Shown here piece by piece: positions 21,451 through 33,536 of a stretch of DNA of 64,000 nucleotides. This stretch comes from Trema orientale (taxonomy: Eukaryota; Streptophyta; Magnoliopsida; Rosales; Cannabaceae). The stretch lies in the NCBI GenBank assembly GCA_002914845.1, contig JXTC01000001.1, forward strand, positions 4,213,961 through 4,277,960, read 5' to 3'. The translations under genes were made by a program, and so were the position numbers. Position 1 is the stretch's first letter; every line of letters begins with the position of its first letter. Below the pieces are notes generated by a model. The model was not told the origin of the DNA and did no database searches. It worked only from the letters and a program-made list of their open reading frames with translations.

Positions 21451-24400
21451 GTCTTACTTCTCTTTCCTCACATTGCCTGCTAATATTCTTGTTTTTACCT
21501 TAAGACGTTTAGAAATATTGTCTTGTTGCTTAGTGTGATATGTTTATCTTGCTCTTTTTTTTTTTGGGTTGGTTTCAGTGAAAGTTCAATCAAAATTATC
21601 TTACTCTTTCTGTTGATTTTTGTTGTTGAGAGAACTAATAAAACTTTTTCCACATATAATGTTGGGGTAGTTAGTACATTGTTTTACAGTTCTGATTTTT
21701 AGTGTCTTAACACTTTTTTTTTTTATCAAAGCAAATAAGAATTATTTCCCCCTTTTTTGGGCCAGAGTAAAGAGTTGTTACTTGATTAACAAAAATGGGT
21801 TCTTACTTAAAAAGGTCTCAAATAAACATGTATCCAATTTCAGGGGAAAAAAGAAAAGAAAAAAATATTCGTCTTTGACGAATATATTGGCTATTATTTA
21901 GCAAAAACCTGGTGAAAACAAGTTACATTGACTGAGTACTGAGAATTTGGGAATTTACAAATGTATTATGTGGCTGTTATGGTTAATTACTTGGCATGCT
22001 AGTAATAAGGTTTTGAAACCACTTTTAGATTTTACAACCCCACTTGTCTAGCTGTATGCTCAAAAGGGTCTTCGAGTGTTTGAGTTATCTAAAAATGTGA
22101 ATATCAAATGTTTGGAAGAATGTAAGTGGTCGTCGGTTTTATGGTATGTTGACTTGAGTAAACTCATGTAGGTTGATTGTTAAATGCAACATCAATTGTA
22201 TATTCGTTGAACGGACAAGTTTTAAGAGCGAGTTCAGATGGAAAGCTACTAGTTCCAACAGTGGAGCTGTTGAGAAGAGCAAGGCTGATAGCTTTTACAT
22301 TGACAAGCGTGGCAAATTCAGAAGCTTTAATCACAAGAAGCTGTCTAGGAAACGATGTATGGTACTTTGGACTTATTTTCTTTTTCAAGTACTTGCTGTT
22401 GCAGTAAATATTAATATGCATTGTCTTCAAACTTTTAATTTGTGATCTCTGTACTAGGTGGTTCCTTAAGGGGACGAGGATGGAAATATGGATCTGGGTT
22501 TGTGGATGGAATTTTTCCGGTGATGAGCCCTACTGCTCAAAAGATTCTGGACCTTGTACTGGAGGAGGAAGTGGACCAGAAAAGAATTTGGGGAGTTCTT
22601 GATACACTTCCAGCCTCTCATGCCATATGGGATGATATCATCAATGTAGCCGTTCAACTTCGTCTCAATAAACAGTGGGATCCCATAATGTTGGTGAGAA
22701 GCAAGTACCCTTCTCTTTAAACTGATTTTTTTCTCTGTAATGCTGGTCAGAGAAGAGATATTGTTACATACATTTCACTAGTTTGGGCCTTGAGCTTTTT
22801 CTTATGTCCGCGCATTCAAAGTTCAAATATTTGAAATTAGAGGAAAAAAATTGGAATAGCTTGATAAATTGTTAAATTTCTTCTAGTTCTTCACAAAAGT
22901 TAAGAAGTTTAGTTTTCAAACTTTATTGTTAATGCTTAGCCTTTCATTTTAATCTGTTATTCTGAACTTAGTGATGTCCTTTATTGTGGTTTTTTCAAGC
23001 AATCCACAAGGATATTTCATTGCAATAGTTGTTTAATTTTACCCTGATATGTGTGTTCAACACGAAAAATAAATCCTCCCATCTTGCAGAACCTGATATC
23101 CTATTAACTAAAACCAATTACATTCATCCTCTGAAAAGAGAACATTCACAAATGCCTATGCACACGTACATTTAAGGCATATGAAAGCATTAGCATGTTT
23201 AAAGTTTTGGAGTAACTTAGCTAGTGAAGTCCCTTAACTTAGCATGTTAATTTACCAAGGACTGTAATCAAATCCCTAGTTTACTTGTGTAATGGTAATT
23301 TAGATGCCATACTGGATTGCTCAATTGGGAAAATGGATTTAATGGAAAGTCTTTGTGGAGAAAATGAAGCAGTTCAATATTCATAGAATTATGAATGAGT
23401 ACCTTATTACTACTATTTAAACAATCTAAATTGACTTCAGCATTGATATTGGTTTGACATTAAGATTGCATTGATATTGGTTTGACATTAAGACGACCTC
23501 TCCAGATGTTTGAGTGGTTACTATACAAAAGCTCCTTCAAGCCAGATGTCATCTGCTACAATTTACTTATAGATGCTTATGGGCAGAAATCCCTGTACAA
23601 GGAGGCAGAATCCACATATTTAGAACTTCTTGAAGCTCATTGCATGCCCACTGAGGATACATATGCCCTTCTTTTGAAGGCCTACTGCAAATTTGGGTTG
23701 CTAGAGAAAGCAGAAGCTATATTTGGTGAAATGCGAAAATATGGTCTTCCTCCAAGTATGATTCTTCGTCAATTTTATCTTGTCATCTTCATCAATTTTG
23801 TAATATTTCCACAGCTAGTAAACAGGTAGTGGATTTACTCTTAAGAAAAAACGGAAAAAAAGAAAGAATATTGTTAGTTTATCCCTAAGCTCATTTATTC
23901 AGGTACAGTTGTGTACAATGCTTATATTGATGGGCTAATTAAAGGAGGAAAGCCTCAAAAAGCAATAGAGATCTTTCAGAGGATGAAAAGGGATCGCTGC
24001 CAAGCATCTACAGATACTTATACAATGCTGGTCAATTTATATGGAAAGGTAAGCTCTGTTGAATTGGTTTTGTTTTTCCCCCTATTGGAAAAAGTTACAG
24101 GTTTTTTTGGCCAAGTCTATGACTCTAGGTGGATTAACAAATTATTAAACTTCACATTTTTCAATTGGGGTCAATGTTTTCTTCTTTCGGTACAAATACT
24201 AGATGTTCCACTTGAGTTTTGAACCTTGGTTTGATTACTTTTCATGTTTTCAATATTTAATTACAAAGAGAGGTTCATGAGAAAAATATTTAGTCATCCA
24301 TATGAAATATTTAATTAGCTTTATAGTTTAAACCGTTGCAGATACATTTCTAGGAAATTTTCATTAGTACTCGGTCTCAATGTTTTACTTGCTAGTATGT

Positions 24401-27400
24401 CAACATCACTGAAAGTTAGATCCTTTAGAGGTCTAAGAAACTGGTTCTGACAATAAGTAGAAGAAAAATCTTATGGGTTGGGTGCTGTGATATTCTTTCC
24501 AGATATCTCTCGGCATGCCCTTTCTGGAGTGCATTATAATGCTCCCGTAGGAGTCCACATAATCTTCTTAAGTCCCTATGTCTCCATGAATTTTGTAATG
24601 ACGTGCTATATATACATTTCCTGCTATTTTAGAATTTCGCTTTATATTTGTATTTCTTTCTCTTTGGTTCTATGAAATAATTTGAGGTTTATCCAGGAAA
24701 GTAAATCATATATGGCCTTGAAGCTGTTTCATGAAATGAGAAGTCAGAAGTGTAAACCAAATATCTGCACGTATACTGCATTGATCAATGCATTTGCCAG
24801 GGAGGGACTTTGTGAAAAAGCAGAAGAAATATTTGAGCAGCTCCATGAAGCAGGGCTTGAGCCTGATGTGTATGCTTATAATGCCCTAATGGAAGCTTAC
24901 AGGTAAATACCACACAGAGTCTGGCAATTGCTTAAATTCCGAACTTAAATGAATATGAAATCATTTCGCTGCTTTTTACGAAAACTTCTATTTGCAGATG
25001 TCATTGAACAAGAAGGTAAATATGGTGAAAGTTTATCAAACTCAACTATGTAAAGTATAAATTAGTTAGTTTTTTTTTTTGTGTATTATTAAAAGAACAT
25101 AATACAAGAACAGGTGGACAAGAGATCCACCCTGGAAAACAGATAACAAAATTCCAAAAGGGCACTCCAATCCCTGACCATAACAGAACAGGAAAAACTA
25201 CTGAAGTCCTTTATATCTTGTAACCATATTGCTACCCACACTCTAATCCTATCCCACATTGATTAGACAACATAGGCTTGTGGCATAGCTGATCCTGCAC
25301 GTAGTTTGAATCGGCAATTTGTTTGGTGAATATTGGAAGAAGTTCATTTGATGAACATAAAGAACTTGAAACTTCTGATTAGTGGCATAAAATAGGATGA
25401 TTGAAGCCAATAGCTTGCTAGAGTATGGTTTGGCATGCCAGGCATGCTAAGGTTACCATTATAACCTTGTGAATTTGCTCACTTAAAATGGTGATCTTAT
25501 GCTGCAACGGGTCAGGTGCAGGAAAGGTTGATGAAATAGTCAAAAAGGGAGAAAATAGCCTTTGTTTTGGGAAACTGCATTCTGTTGAAGTCATAATCAG
25601 GGGTTAAAGTTAAACTATAAATTCTGGATGATGTTTCATAAAGTGCACAACTGAAAGAAACTACAATCAAAGAGTATCAGATTGATTTTTACTTTTCTTG
25701 GAAAAACATGGTTAAAGTTTATTATGTTTATGAGCTGTAAATGCTGAATACATCAGGCTATACTTATTTTATGCGCTCAACTTTATGGTTTGCTGTTTGT
25801 TCTTTTCTTCCTAATGAAGAAAAACACACTAATGTTAGAAGAGAAACGTAGAATAATCGCAAAGCATATGGCATTAGAAATGGCCTTGAACCTGTCTCAG
25901 GTTACATATGAGGCATCGATTGGCCCATTTATCTTGCAATTACTGTGTAAAAAAATTAATTTGTGAATAATCAGGGCTGAAGTGTTTCATAATGTATGCA
26001 AATAAGGGATTTTACTCGATAAGATCTTTGGGTGGCAGCTAAATTTATAACTTTCTATCCATTATGTACTTTATGTTTGCTTTGAAATGCACCCCAATTT
26101 TGTGATTTTCTTCTAACAGTCGTGCAGGTTTTCCCTATGGCGCTGCAGAAATTTTTTCACTCATGCAGCACATGGGTTGTGAACCAGATAGAGCATCATA
26201 CAATATCATGGTAGATGCATATGGGAGAGCTGGTCTTCACGAGGGTAAGACCTAAAATTTAGAACTTTGCATTTTCTGTTTATAACTGTCTAATCAAACA
26301 TAAGCATACAAACTAGTGACTGTGGAATCTACATTATCTATCGTGCAAGTGTTCTGAAATTGATGAAATTTTCTGGTCTAATAAAGTAATACTAACTGTT
26401 ACTTTCAGTTAATAATTTAGCGAGAAAGGAACGTCTAAATAGAAACCCTGCAGTCTTTCAACATGATCTAACATTAAGAGGAGTTATATTTTCCAAGAAT
26501 TTCTGTCATATTCTACTGACTGAACTGCTATTGAGGTTTGTACATAAGTATAATAGTAACATTTTGAATCCAGCTATCTAAAAAGGGTCATAGATTTACT
26601 TAATTTATAATTTTTAAAAAAGAAAACTTGTCACTAACAACTAAGATAATCTCTTGTGATGATTTTCTGTTTGTTTAACCATGGATCAAGGTTTTTCACA
26701 AAGTTTGGTTAGAACTATGGCTGATTGGTTCTATTCTCGTTCTCTTTTCTGCTGTTCTCTTTAACATTTATGGTTAAATGAAAAAGTAACCCATGTACTG
26801 GATAAGGTGACGAGCATCATTCTTTTTTAATATACAAACTTACATTTAACTCAAGAGGCAAAAGAACATATATAAAAGAGTCTAGGAGAGGAAGAAGACC
26901 TCTGACACTCTAAAACATGAAGAAGGATGCTAGAAGTCAAACCACAAAATTATTTTTCCAATTTAACTAAGCAAGAAGAAGAGCATAAAGATTTGTGTAA
27001 TTCCTCAAGGATTTACTCTTCTCTTTTTTTTTTTTTTTTTNTGAATAGCTAATGACCATTATAACCACTACTGAAATTTGGTAACACACAACTGTGAGTT
27101 TCATGGATTTATTGCTAGCAGCCTAGCACTAATCAAACTTTTTGACCAACTTTCATATTTTTCTCGTCTCAAAGTTGATGCAAAATAGTTCATCCCCTTG
27201 AAATTACTTAAATAGTTTTCTATGTAATGTTTACTCATATTTCGCACATTGAACCAAGCGAGGACAACATGTTGATTGTAACTAATATTTGTAGCCAAGT
27301 CTGCTCGAAATAATTCTTATTTGCCGGCTTTAACTCTCGGAATTGTTGTTACTGTTCTTTCTATGTGTTCTAGAAGCTCAAGCTACGTTTGATGAGATGA

Positions 27401-27957
27401 AACGTGTAGGGATTACCCCAACAATGAAATCCCATATGCTACTTTTGTCTGCCTACTCCCGAATGGGCAACGTAGCTAAATGTGAAGACATTGTGAATCA
27501 GATGCAAGAGTCTGGATTAGAGCCAGACACATTTGTCATCAACAGTATGCTAAATCTATACGGCCGATTAGGACAGTTCGAAAAAATGGAGAAAGTTCTC
27601 GCTGCTATGGAAGAAGGAAAACATAAAGCTGATATCGGTACGTATAACATCCTGATTAATGTTTATGGACGGGCTGGATTTTTCGACAGAATGGAAGAGC
27701 TCTTTCGGGTGGTTCCAACAAAAAATTTGAAACCTGATGTTGTGACATGGACTTCTCGACTTGGAGCCTACTCTAGAAAGAAACTATACACAAGATGCTT
27801 AGAAATTTTTGAAGAAATGATTGATTCTGGTTGCTACCCAGATGGGGGAACTGCCAAAGTACTTCTTTCAGCATGTTCAAGTGAAGAACAAGTTGAGCAA
27901 GTAACTACAGTTATTAGAACCATGCACAAAGATAGGGAGGCTGTTATGCCTATCTGA
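21347..27957 (+). CDS. P-class pentatricopeptide repeat protein, At2g35130-like
   Basis: Sequence-specific RNA-binding organelle-type PPR protein. Exons with matching GT-AG phases: 22172-22356, 22458-22693, 23506-23755, 23903-24048, 24697-24902, 26120-26244 and 27374-27957 (stop TGA). A short first coding exon 21347-21366 (ATG, then donor GTATGT) joins in phase and would give 583 residues; this start is tentative. After a leader with YIDKRGKFRSFNHKKLSRK there are about twelve uninterrupted 35-residue PPR motifs (for example TYTALINAFAREGLCEKAEE) and no E, DYW or SMR domain. From memory the exon pattern and sequence track Arabidopsis At2g35130 closely, so orthology is likely. The RNA target and organelle are not evident from sequence. 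No stops or frameshifts are seen in the exons. Confidence 0.93.
25070..25270 (-). mobile_element. Probable truncated LINE 3' end in a PPR intron
   Basis: A T-run followed by GTGTATTATTAAAAGAACAT and then less AT-rich, non-coding sequence resembles the reversed 3' UTR and poly(A) tail of a plant LINE. No target duplication could be confirmed, and no ORF2 domain is present. Confidence 0.4.
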
Positions 27958-28282
27958 TGTATTATGTATACTATTATATTCATCTTGTATCGCTGGATAG
28001 GTTTCATTTGTATAGAGTTTCCTTTGCCAAAAATATGTAGCACACAATTTTGGTTTACGTTATGGTGGTTTGTGTACAGTTACAAATAATTGTTATTTCT
28101 GAATTGGAAAGGTCTGTTTATCTTTCTTTCACATTTATTATTGTTGTTTATAGTAATAATATAATTTTCGCAAGCATCTTAGCATTGGTTAGGATAACGA
28201 AACACATATTCTGTCACTTATTTATTTATTCATTTTTTTTTTGCTGAAATAACAGTGGAAGCCTTTTTTTTTTTTTTAAATG

Positions 28283-28475
28283 AATAATACTAAACATCTT
28301 ACCTCATATCTCACCTTTTCAATACCACTTGATGTGTCATACGATTTGTCATTATACAAGTAATGAATAGCATTCAACTTATTTGTAATAAAGTTTTAAT
28401 TTATTAGTTGAATTGTGACAATTTATTTAGCATGTAAGTGGTATTAAAAAAGTGATAAACTAGATGAGATTTATA
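28283..28475. mobile_element. Inverted-repeat MITE, about 190 bp
   Basis: Left arm …CTCACCTTTTCAATACCACTTGATGTG; right arm, read in reverse, …TTATCACTTTTTTAATACCACTTACATG. The centre carries GTCATTATACAAGTAATGAA. A second, truncated copy in the other orientation is at 14080-14222, which supports a dispersed family. It lies about 330 bp downstream of the PPR stop codon. Confidence 0.6.
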
Positions 28476-28624
28476 ATATTATTTTTTTCTAATATATATA
28501 TCTATAATTATTATTTTTTCAATATATCTCGTGAGTTATACAATAATCAACTAGAATTACCAAAGTGCCATAAAAGCTAAAAGGAAAGGGAAAGAGAAAA
28601 AACAAAGATACGTGGCAGACAATT

Positions 28625-29800
28625 AGGTAAGTGATCTTGTCCTATATATTTGGTACTCACATGGCAAGTTGGTGTACTCATCTAGCTCACGACATGTTAT
28701 CATTTTAGTTATTTTTTCTCGTGTCTTTCTTTCGTTTAACGTAATTTGTAATTTTCCTATAGACAGAGCTGTTCCTTTTTTTTTTTTTTTGGCATTTTTT
28801 AACAAAATTATGAAGTGTTATTCTTAGGAGCCACATGCCTAGGCACGTGTTCATAAACCATAGAGATGTAAAGTAGGTCGGGTTGGGTTGACCCACATTT
28901 ACTAAGCCCACACGGGCTTTCTAACTGGCCTAGACTTGGCTTGTGTAAACTGTAGGCCGGCCTGGTCCGACCCCTATTCCTATCAAGGAGGCTGGCACGG
29001 CCTACATATATAGCCCACATTTTATGCACCTAAGTGGCCGTGTCTATGGGGACTGAATATGGGCCAAAATGCAGACCCAATTTTGTTATTGTCTTATGAT
29101 TTAAAATATCAAATATGTGATTATGTAGGCCAAAATATAAGCTTAAAACCTATTCATATTCTTTTAAAATGTGAATAAATTAAAAATAAGTAAATAGATA
29201 ACATTAAAAACATAGAAATGAAAATATTATAAGAAGATTTTTTTAGATTTTTAATTAAGATATAAATTTAAAATTATTTTAAAATTTTAATTAAGATATA
29301 CATTTAAAATTATTTTAAAATTTTAATTAAGATATACATTTAAAACTATATATAAATGGCTAAATATAGGCCTAATATGGACTTGCAGAAATGTAAGTCG
29401 GACCAGATCGGGCCGATGAGCACGACACTTATTATATATAAGAGACTGGTCTAGGTCCATATTAATGTAGGTCGACCATTTTAAATTTTTAATTAAGATA
29501 TACATTTAAAATTATATATAAATGGCTAAATGTAGGTCTAATATGGACTTGCAGAGTTGTAGGTCGGAGCAGGTCGGGCCGATGAGCACGACACTTATTA
29601 TATATAAGGGACTGGTCTAGGTCCATATTAATGTAGGTCGGACTGGACGATACTGTACTTTTTATTTAGAATGTGAGCTGATTTATAAAGTTTGGCCCAC
29701 ATTGACATCTCTAATAAATCAGTATACATAATACATATAGAGAGTAAAAATTGTGGAAGTACTTAATCCTTGAAGGAATTGGATAAGGGAAAGTGTCTTG
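28625..29800. repeat. Segment paralogous to 44.09-44.17 plus 52.13-52.60 kb, here interrupted by a hAT element
   Basis: The flanks of the hAT element (28625-28860 and 29714-29790) match sequence around the LINE/MULE nest and upstream of CDC123. Shared blocks include GTGATCTTGTC, CACTCATCTAGCTCA, TAGTTATTTTTTCTC, AAAATTATGAAGT, GCCTAGGCACGTGTTCATAA and ATTGTGGAAG. The copy near 52.5 kb lacks the hAT element and so shows the empty site. Confidence 0.75.
28861..29713. mobile_element. Non-autonomous hAT element, 853 bp
   Basis: Terminal inverted repeats TAGAGATGTAAA…GGTCGGG at the left and TAGAGATGTCAATGTGGGCC read from the right, typical of plant hAT elements. The 8-bp flanks ATAAACCA (28853-28860) and ATAAATCA (29714-29721) match at 7 of 8. 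Inside, a block of about 165 bp (starting near TTAATTAAGATATACATTTA and ending CATATTAATGTAGGTCG) is repeated at about 29320-29472 and 29488-29640. No transposase is present. Confidence 0.8.
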
Positions 29801-30241
29801 TTTATGAATTAATTATGTAGTCGTACTCTTTGCTTGTTATGGTATTAGTACTAGTTGCAATATTGTAACCAGACTTGTGCCCGTGTATCTTTAGCCACTG
29901 GCTATACATCTTGGAAATGATCATCCATTAAGCTTTATAATCACAGCGGTGATACTACTTCCATGGAAACCAATATAAGGTCATATATATTAAGGGATTG
30001 GACATGCGACCTTTCCTTTTGCCACTTTGATTTGATTGTAGGTTTGATTAGTTAAAATGCTTCTAAATACACGTAGGGATAAGAGTGCTCCTAATTCATT
30101 ATAAAATAGTTGTTGTAACTTCCTCTGCAGAAAACGGAACATCAAGACTCTCGCACATTCCCCTTGTAACCTTCCGCTCAACCACATTCAGGAGCTCCAA
30201 AAAAAGACAACAATACGTGTAAGGTTTTATTTTTTATTTTT

Positions 30242-30274
<33 letters not shown>

Positions 30275-30589
30275 TATACTAGTTTGAATGCACGTGCCCA
30301 AGTCACGTGACTTGTGATTATAGAAAAAACTTTCATGTACAAACTCATTAAGTACCTGTATTGTAAAAATAAAAAGTAGCTATAAAATAAATCAGTATAC
30401 AACGTCTCTTTTTGTGTCTAAAAGACCAAAGCAGATTGAATGGGCTAAATACGACCCAAAAAAAAAATCATTAGTACGTGTTCTCTCTATTTAGATGCCT
30501 TAATAAAATAAAATAAAAAAATATATTTAAAAAACCTTAGTTGTTGGATCAAAAGACTCAATTCCTAACTTCATTTCCCTTTTTATATA
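29801..30589. other. Intergenic, no gene recognised; TA microsatellite
   Basis: AT-rich spacer with a (TA)n tract at about 30247-30275 (TTATATATATATATATAT). A 65-codon minus-strand frame at 29990-30187 has no recognisable domain. Confidence 0.45.
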
Positions 30590-31003
30590 GTGAAAATTAT
30601 GCCTAATACCCATTTTTTAAAACTTATTTAAAAAATACCCGTTTTTAATTTTTCTTTCAAAAATATCCATTTTTATGGTCCATATTTCATATGCAAAATA
30701 TGAGTTGTCCACATTTACAATGTAAATTTTGTCCATAAGGTATGCATTTCATATGTAAAATATGAACAGTACACATTTTAAAATGTGTACTAATTTTTAG
30801 TGTAATTTTTATTCATAAAATGTAGATCACAGTATACATTTAATGCATGAAATATATACCGTGGTATACATTTCATGTGTAAAACAGTGGTGGTCTATAT
30901 TTCTTCAAAAAAAAAATATAAAAACGGGTATTTATGAAATAAAAATAAAAAAAAGTATTTATGAAAATATAATTTTAAAAATGAGTATTTATGAACTTTT
31001 TCC
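30590..31003. mobile_element. Fold-back Mutator-type element, 414 bp, perfect 9-bp duplication
   Basis: The arms are loosely complementary: GTGAAAATTATGCCTAATAC…AATACCCGTTTTT against …AAAACGGGTATTTATGAA…TTTTTCC. They are flanked by identical TTTTATATA (30581-30589 and 31004-31012). The interior repeats CATTTCATATGYAAAATATG motifs. Non-coding. Confidence 0.7.
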
Positions 31004-31048
31004 TTTTATATATTCTTATAGATATATTTTCTCCCCAATTATGTAAAT

Positions 31049-33536
31049 GGGATTAGGACAAAAATACGTAAGTTTTAAAAAATAATACCATTTATACGAC
31101 CCAGCCCAAAGAGTTAGTTTCCTGTACGACCTAACCTCAAACAAGGTTTTGGTATTTTTATAAATACTTTCAGTTCAAAAAGAACGGTGGCATTTATATA
31201 AATATTTCCACATTAGGGACATAGGTTCAAGTCACAGTTATTGCACTTATCTACAATTTTTTACTATTATTTTCTTTTAAGTTTTAACTTTGCATTTTCC
31301 TTTTTTTTTTCTTTTTCTTTGTTATTCTAACATAAATTTTTTTTTATAATTTTTTTAGAAGTAATAATTTATTTTTCATTTATTTTTTTAGATAAATCAT
31401 ATATTATTCTTTTTTTTCCGTTTCTCCCCCCACTTAGTTACTACCGGTAATTGTCTTAGCAAAAGTAAATACATCACATATAGTTATTTCTTTGCATTCT
31501 GATTTTTTTCCTTAAAAGAAAAAAATAAAAAAGTTAGAAACCAATTTGGTTTCTCATTATTTAGTTTCTTGCTTTCTCAACATTTACCTGAGAAACTAAT
31601 TTGATTTTTACTCAAAACTATAAATTAACTAATTTAGTTTCTACTAGAAATACAAAAAGAAACAATCATTATAGATAAAAAATATAGGCCAAAAAAGAAA
31701 AACACATACCAAAAAGGTTTTCGGGAAACTAGTTTAGTTTATATGTAGTAGAATGTCATGTATGTAAGTAAATCATAGGAAACCACAAAGGTTTCTTGAA
31801 AACCAGTTTGTTTTTCTTTTAGCAGGATGTCATGTACGTAAGTAAATTACAGGAAACCACAAAGGTTTTCTGGAAACCAGTTTGGTTTCTTTTTAACGGA
31901 AAGTCCTATACGTAAGTAAATTACAGGAAACCACAAAAGTTTCCTGGAAATCAGTTTGGTTTCTTTTTAGCAGAACGCCATGTATGTAAGTAAATCATAG
32001 GAAACCATAAAGGTTTCTAGGAAACTTGTGTGGTTTTTTTTTAACAGAATACCCCAGTATGTGAGTAAATCGCAGGAAACTATAAAAGTTTCTAGGAAAC
32101 TAGTTTGGTTTCTATGTAGCAGAATGTCCTGTAGTTAACTAAATCACTGAAAATCACAAAGGTTTCTTGGAAACTAGTTTGGTTTCTTTTTAGCAGAACG
32201 CCATGTATGTAAGTAAATCACAGGAAACCACAAAAATTTCTAGAAAACTTGTGTGGTTTTCTTTTAATAGAACACCCACGTATATAAGTAAATCGCAGGA
32301 AACTACAAAAGTTTTCAGGAAACCAGTTTGATTTCTATGTAGCAGAATGTCCTGTAGCTAACTAAATCACAAAAAATCACAAAGGTTTCCTGGAAAGTTT
32401 GGTTTCTTTTTAGCAGAATGTCATGTAGTTAAGTAAATCACAAGAAACCAAACTAGTTTCCATATAGCAGAATATCCTGTAGCTAACTAAATCACAATAA
32501 ATAATAAAAGTTTCTTAGAAACCAGTTTGGTTTCCTGAATGTTTACCTCTAATTCTCAATTCACACAAACTTCAAACTAGTATAAAAGTTAGAAACTAAG
32601 CAACACCATTATCGTAACTAGAATCAGTATTTAAAATTGATAAATTATTTTAAAATTTACTAAAAGTTTTCCAAAAAAAATCATGTTTGGTTCAATTGAC
32701 AAATAGAAATTATTCTAACAATGGATTAGAATACAATGGAAAATTGAGGTTTCCCCTTGAAACCATCTAACGATAAATAGACATCATCAAGCTATACTCA
32801 TCATGAGAGATAATGCACAAAAAATTCATCAGATGTCTTGAATTGTCATTATCTCAGAATCAAGGGATTTGAATTGAGGTATTAACTCAAACATCTTGTG
32901 CGTAGTCTCAATAAAATAACGACAACTATATATATGATCCAAGTTATTCTAAATAAATACATCAGACTCAAACCCATTTCTTAAACTAACAAAATAAATA
33001 ATCTTAACTTCCTGAACAGCATTTAACTTTGCTGAAGTCTTCAAAAGAAAGAGAAACTGTGAGTATAAACATAATAATAAACAAAAATTGGCCCAAAAAT
33101 TCACATACGGACCTCCAATCGTATAACAAGTATAATTGTAATCGAAGAAGTAAATCCTTAGTCTATATTCATTGGCGAGTTCCCAAGCAAGATTGCACGC
33201 TTTGTCACTGAATCCAATGATCCCACCAGCTTTGAGCTCAATTTAAACTCCAACGACCCTCTTGAAGATGATTCTTTTGGTCGAAAACAAGTTAATATCC
33301 TCGAAACAACCTCGTTGAGTAAGCCTTGGCAGACTCCTGCAGCGCGGCTATGGTGGAGTTCTAGAATCGGATATCAGTCTTTGAGCTGTGGTATTTTGGG
33401 TTTGAGGGAGATGACAGGAGAGATTTTAAAAAAATCGGTATTTGTTTAAAATAACACTGTATGAAAATAAGTTAAGTTAACTACACCGTATTTTTAACCT
33501 TATTTTTTAAAAGGTTATGCCGAGTGTCATTTCCCC
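31049..33536. mobile_element. Mutator-like non-autonomous element (2.5 kb) carrying a minisatellite
   Basis: Flanked by TATGTAAAT (31040-31048) and TATGTGAAT (33537-33545), 8 of 9 identical. Both ends begin GGG(G) and share TTTTAAAAAATAA, but the terminal repeats are weak. Inside are a tandem minisatellite (31725-32545) and, at 33.0-33.4 kb on the minus strand, a less AT-rich stretch with an open reading frame lacking an ATG (includes GIIGFSDKACNLAWELANEY) that I cannot assign. This is a likely captured host fragment. No transposase domain is recognised. Confidence 0.6.
31725..32545. repeat. Minisatellite, about 11 units of roughly 74 bp
   Basis: The unit consists of AGTTTGGTTTCTTTTTAGCA, then GAAYGYCMTGTATGTAAGTA, then AATCACAGGAAACCACAAAG, then GTTTCCTGGAAACC. 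Copies start near 31735, 31807, 31881, 31954, 32029, 32104, 32178, 32253, 32327, 32397 and 32450. Two variants recur (CTTTTTAGCAGAACGCC and CTATGTAGCAGAATGTCC). Each unit contains the self-complementary pair GGAAACC…GGTTTCC. Confidence 0.85.

Noticed and set aside
22164..22657. Alternative frames over PPR exons 2 and 3, both strands
   Set aside because: The chosen frame continues with exact splice phases into the PPR repeats; the others do not.
31725..32545. Regularly spaced direct repeats that could suggest a CRISPR array
   Set aside because: The whole 74-bp unit is repeated with no unique spacers, there are no cas genes, and the context is a plant nuclear genome; it is a minisatellite.
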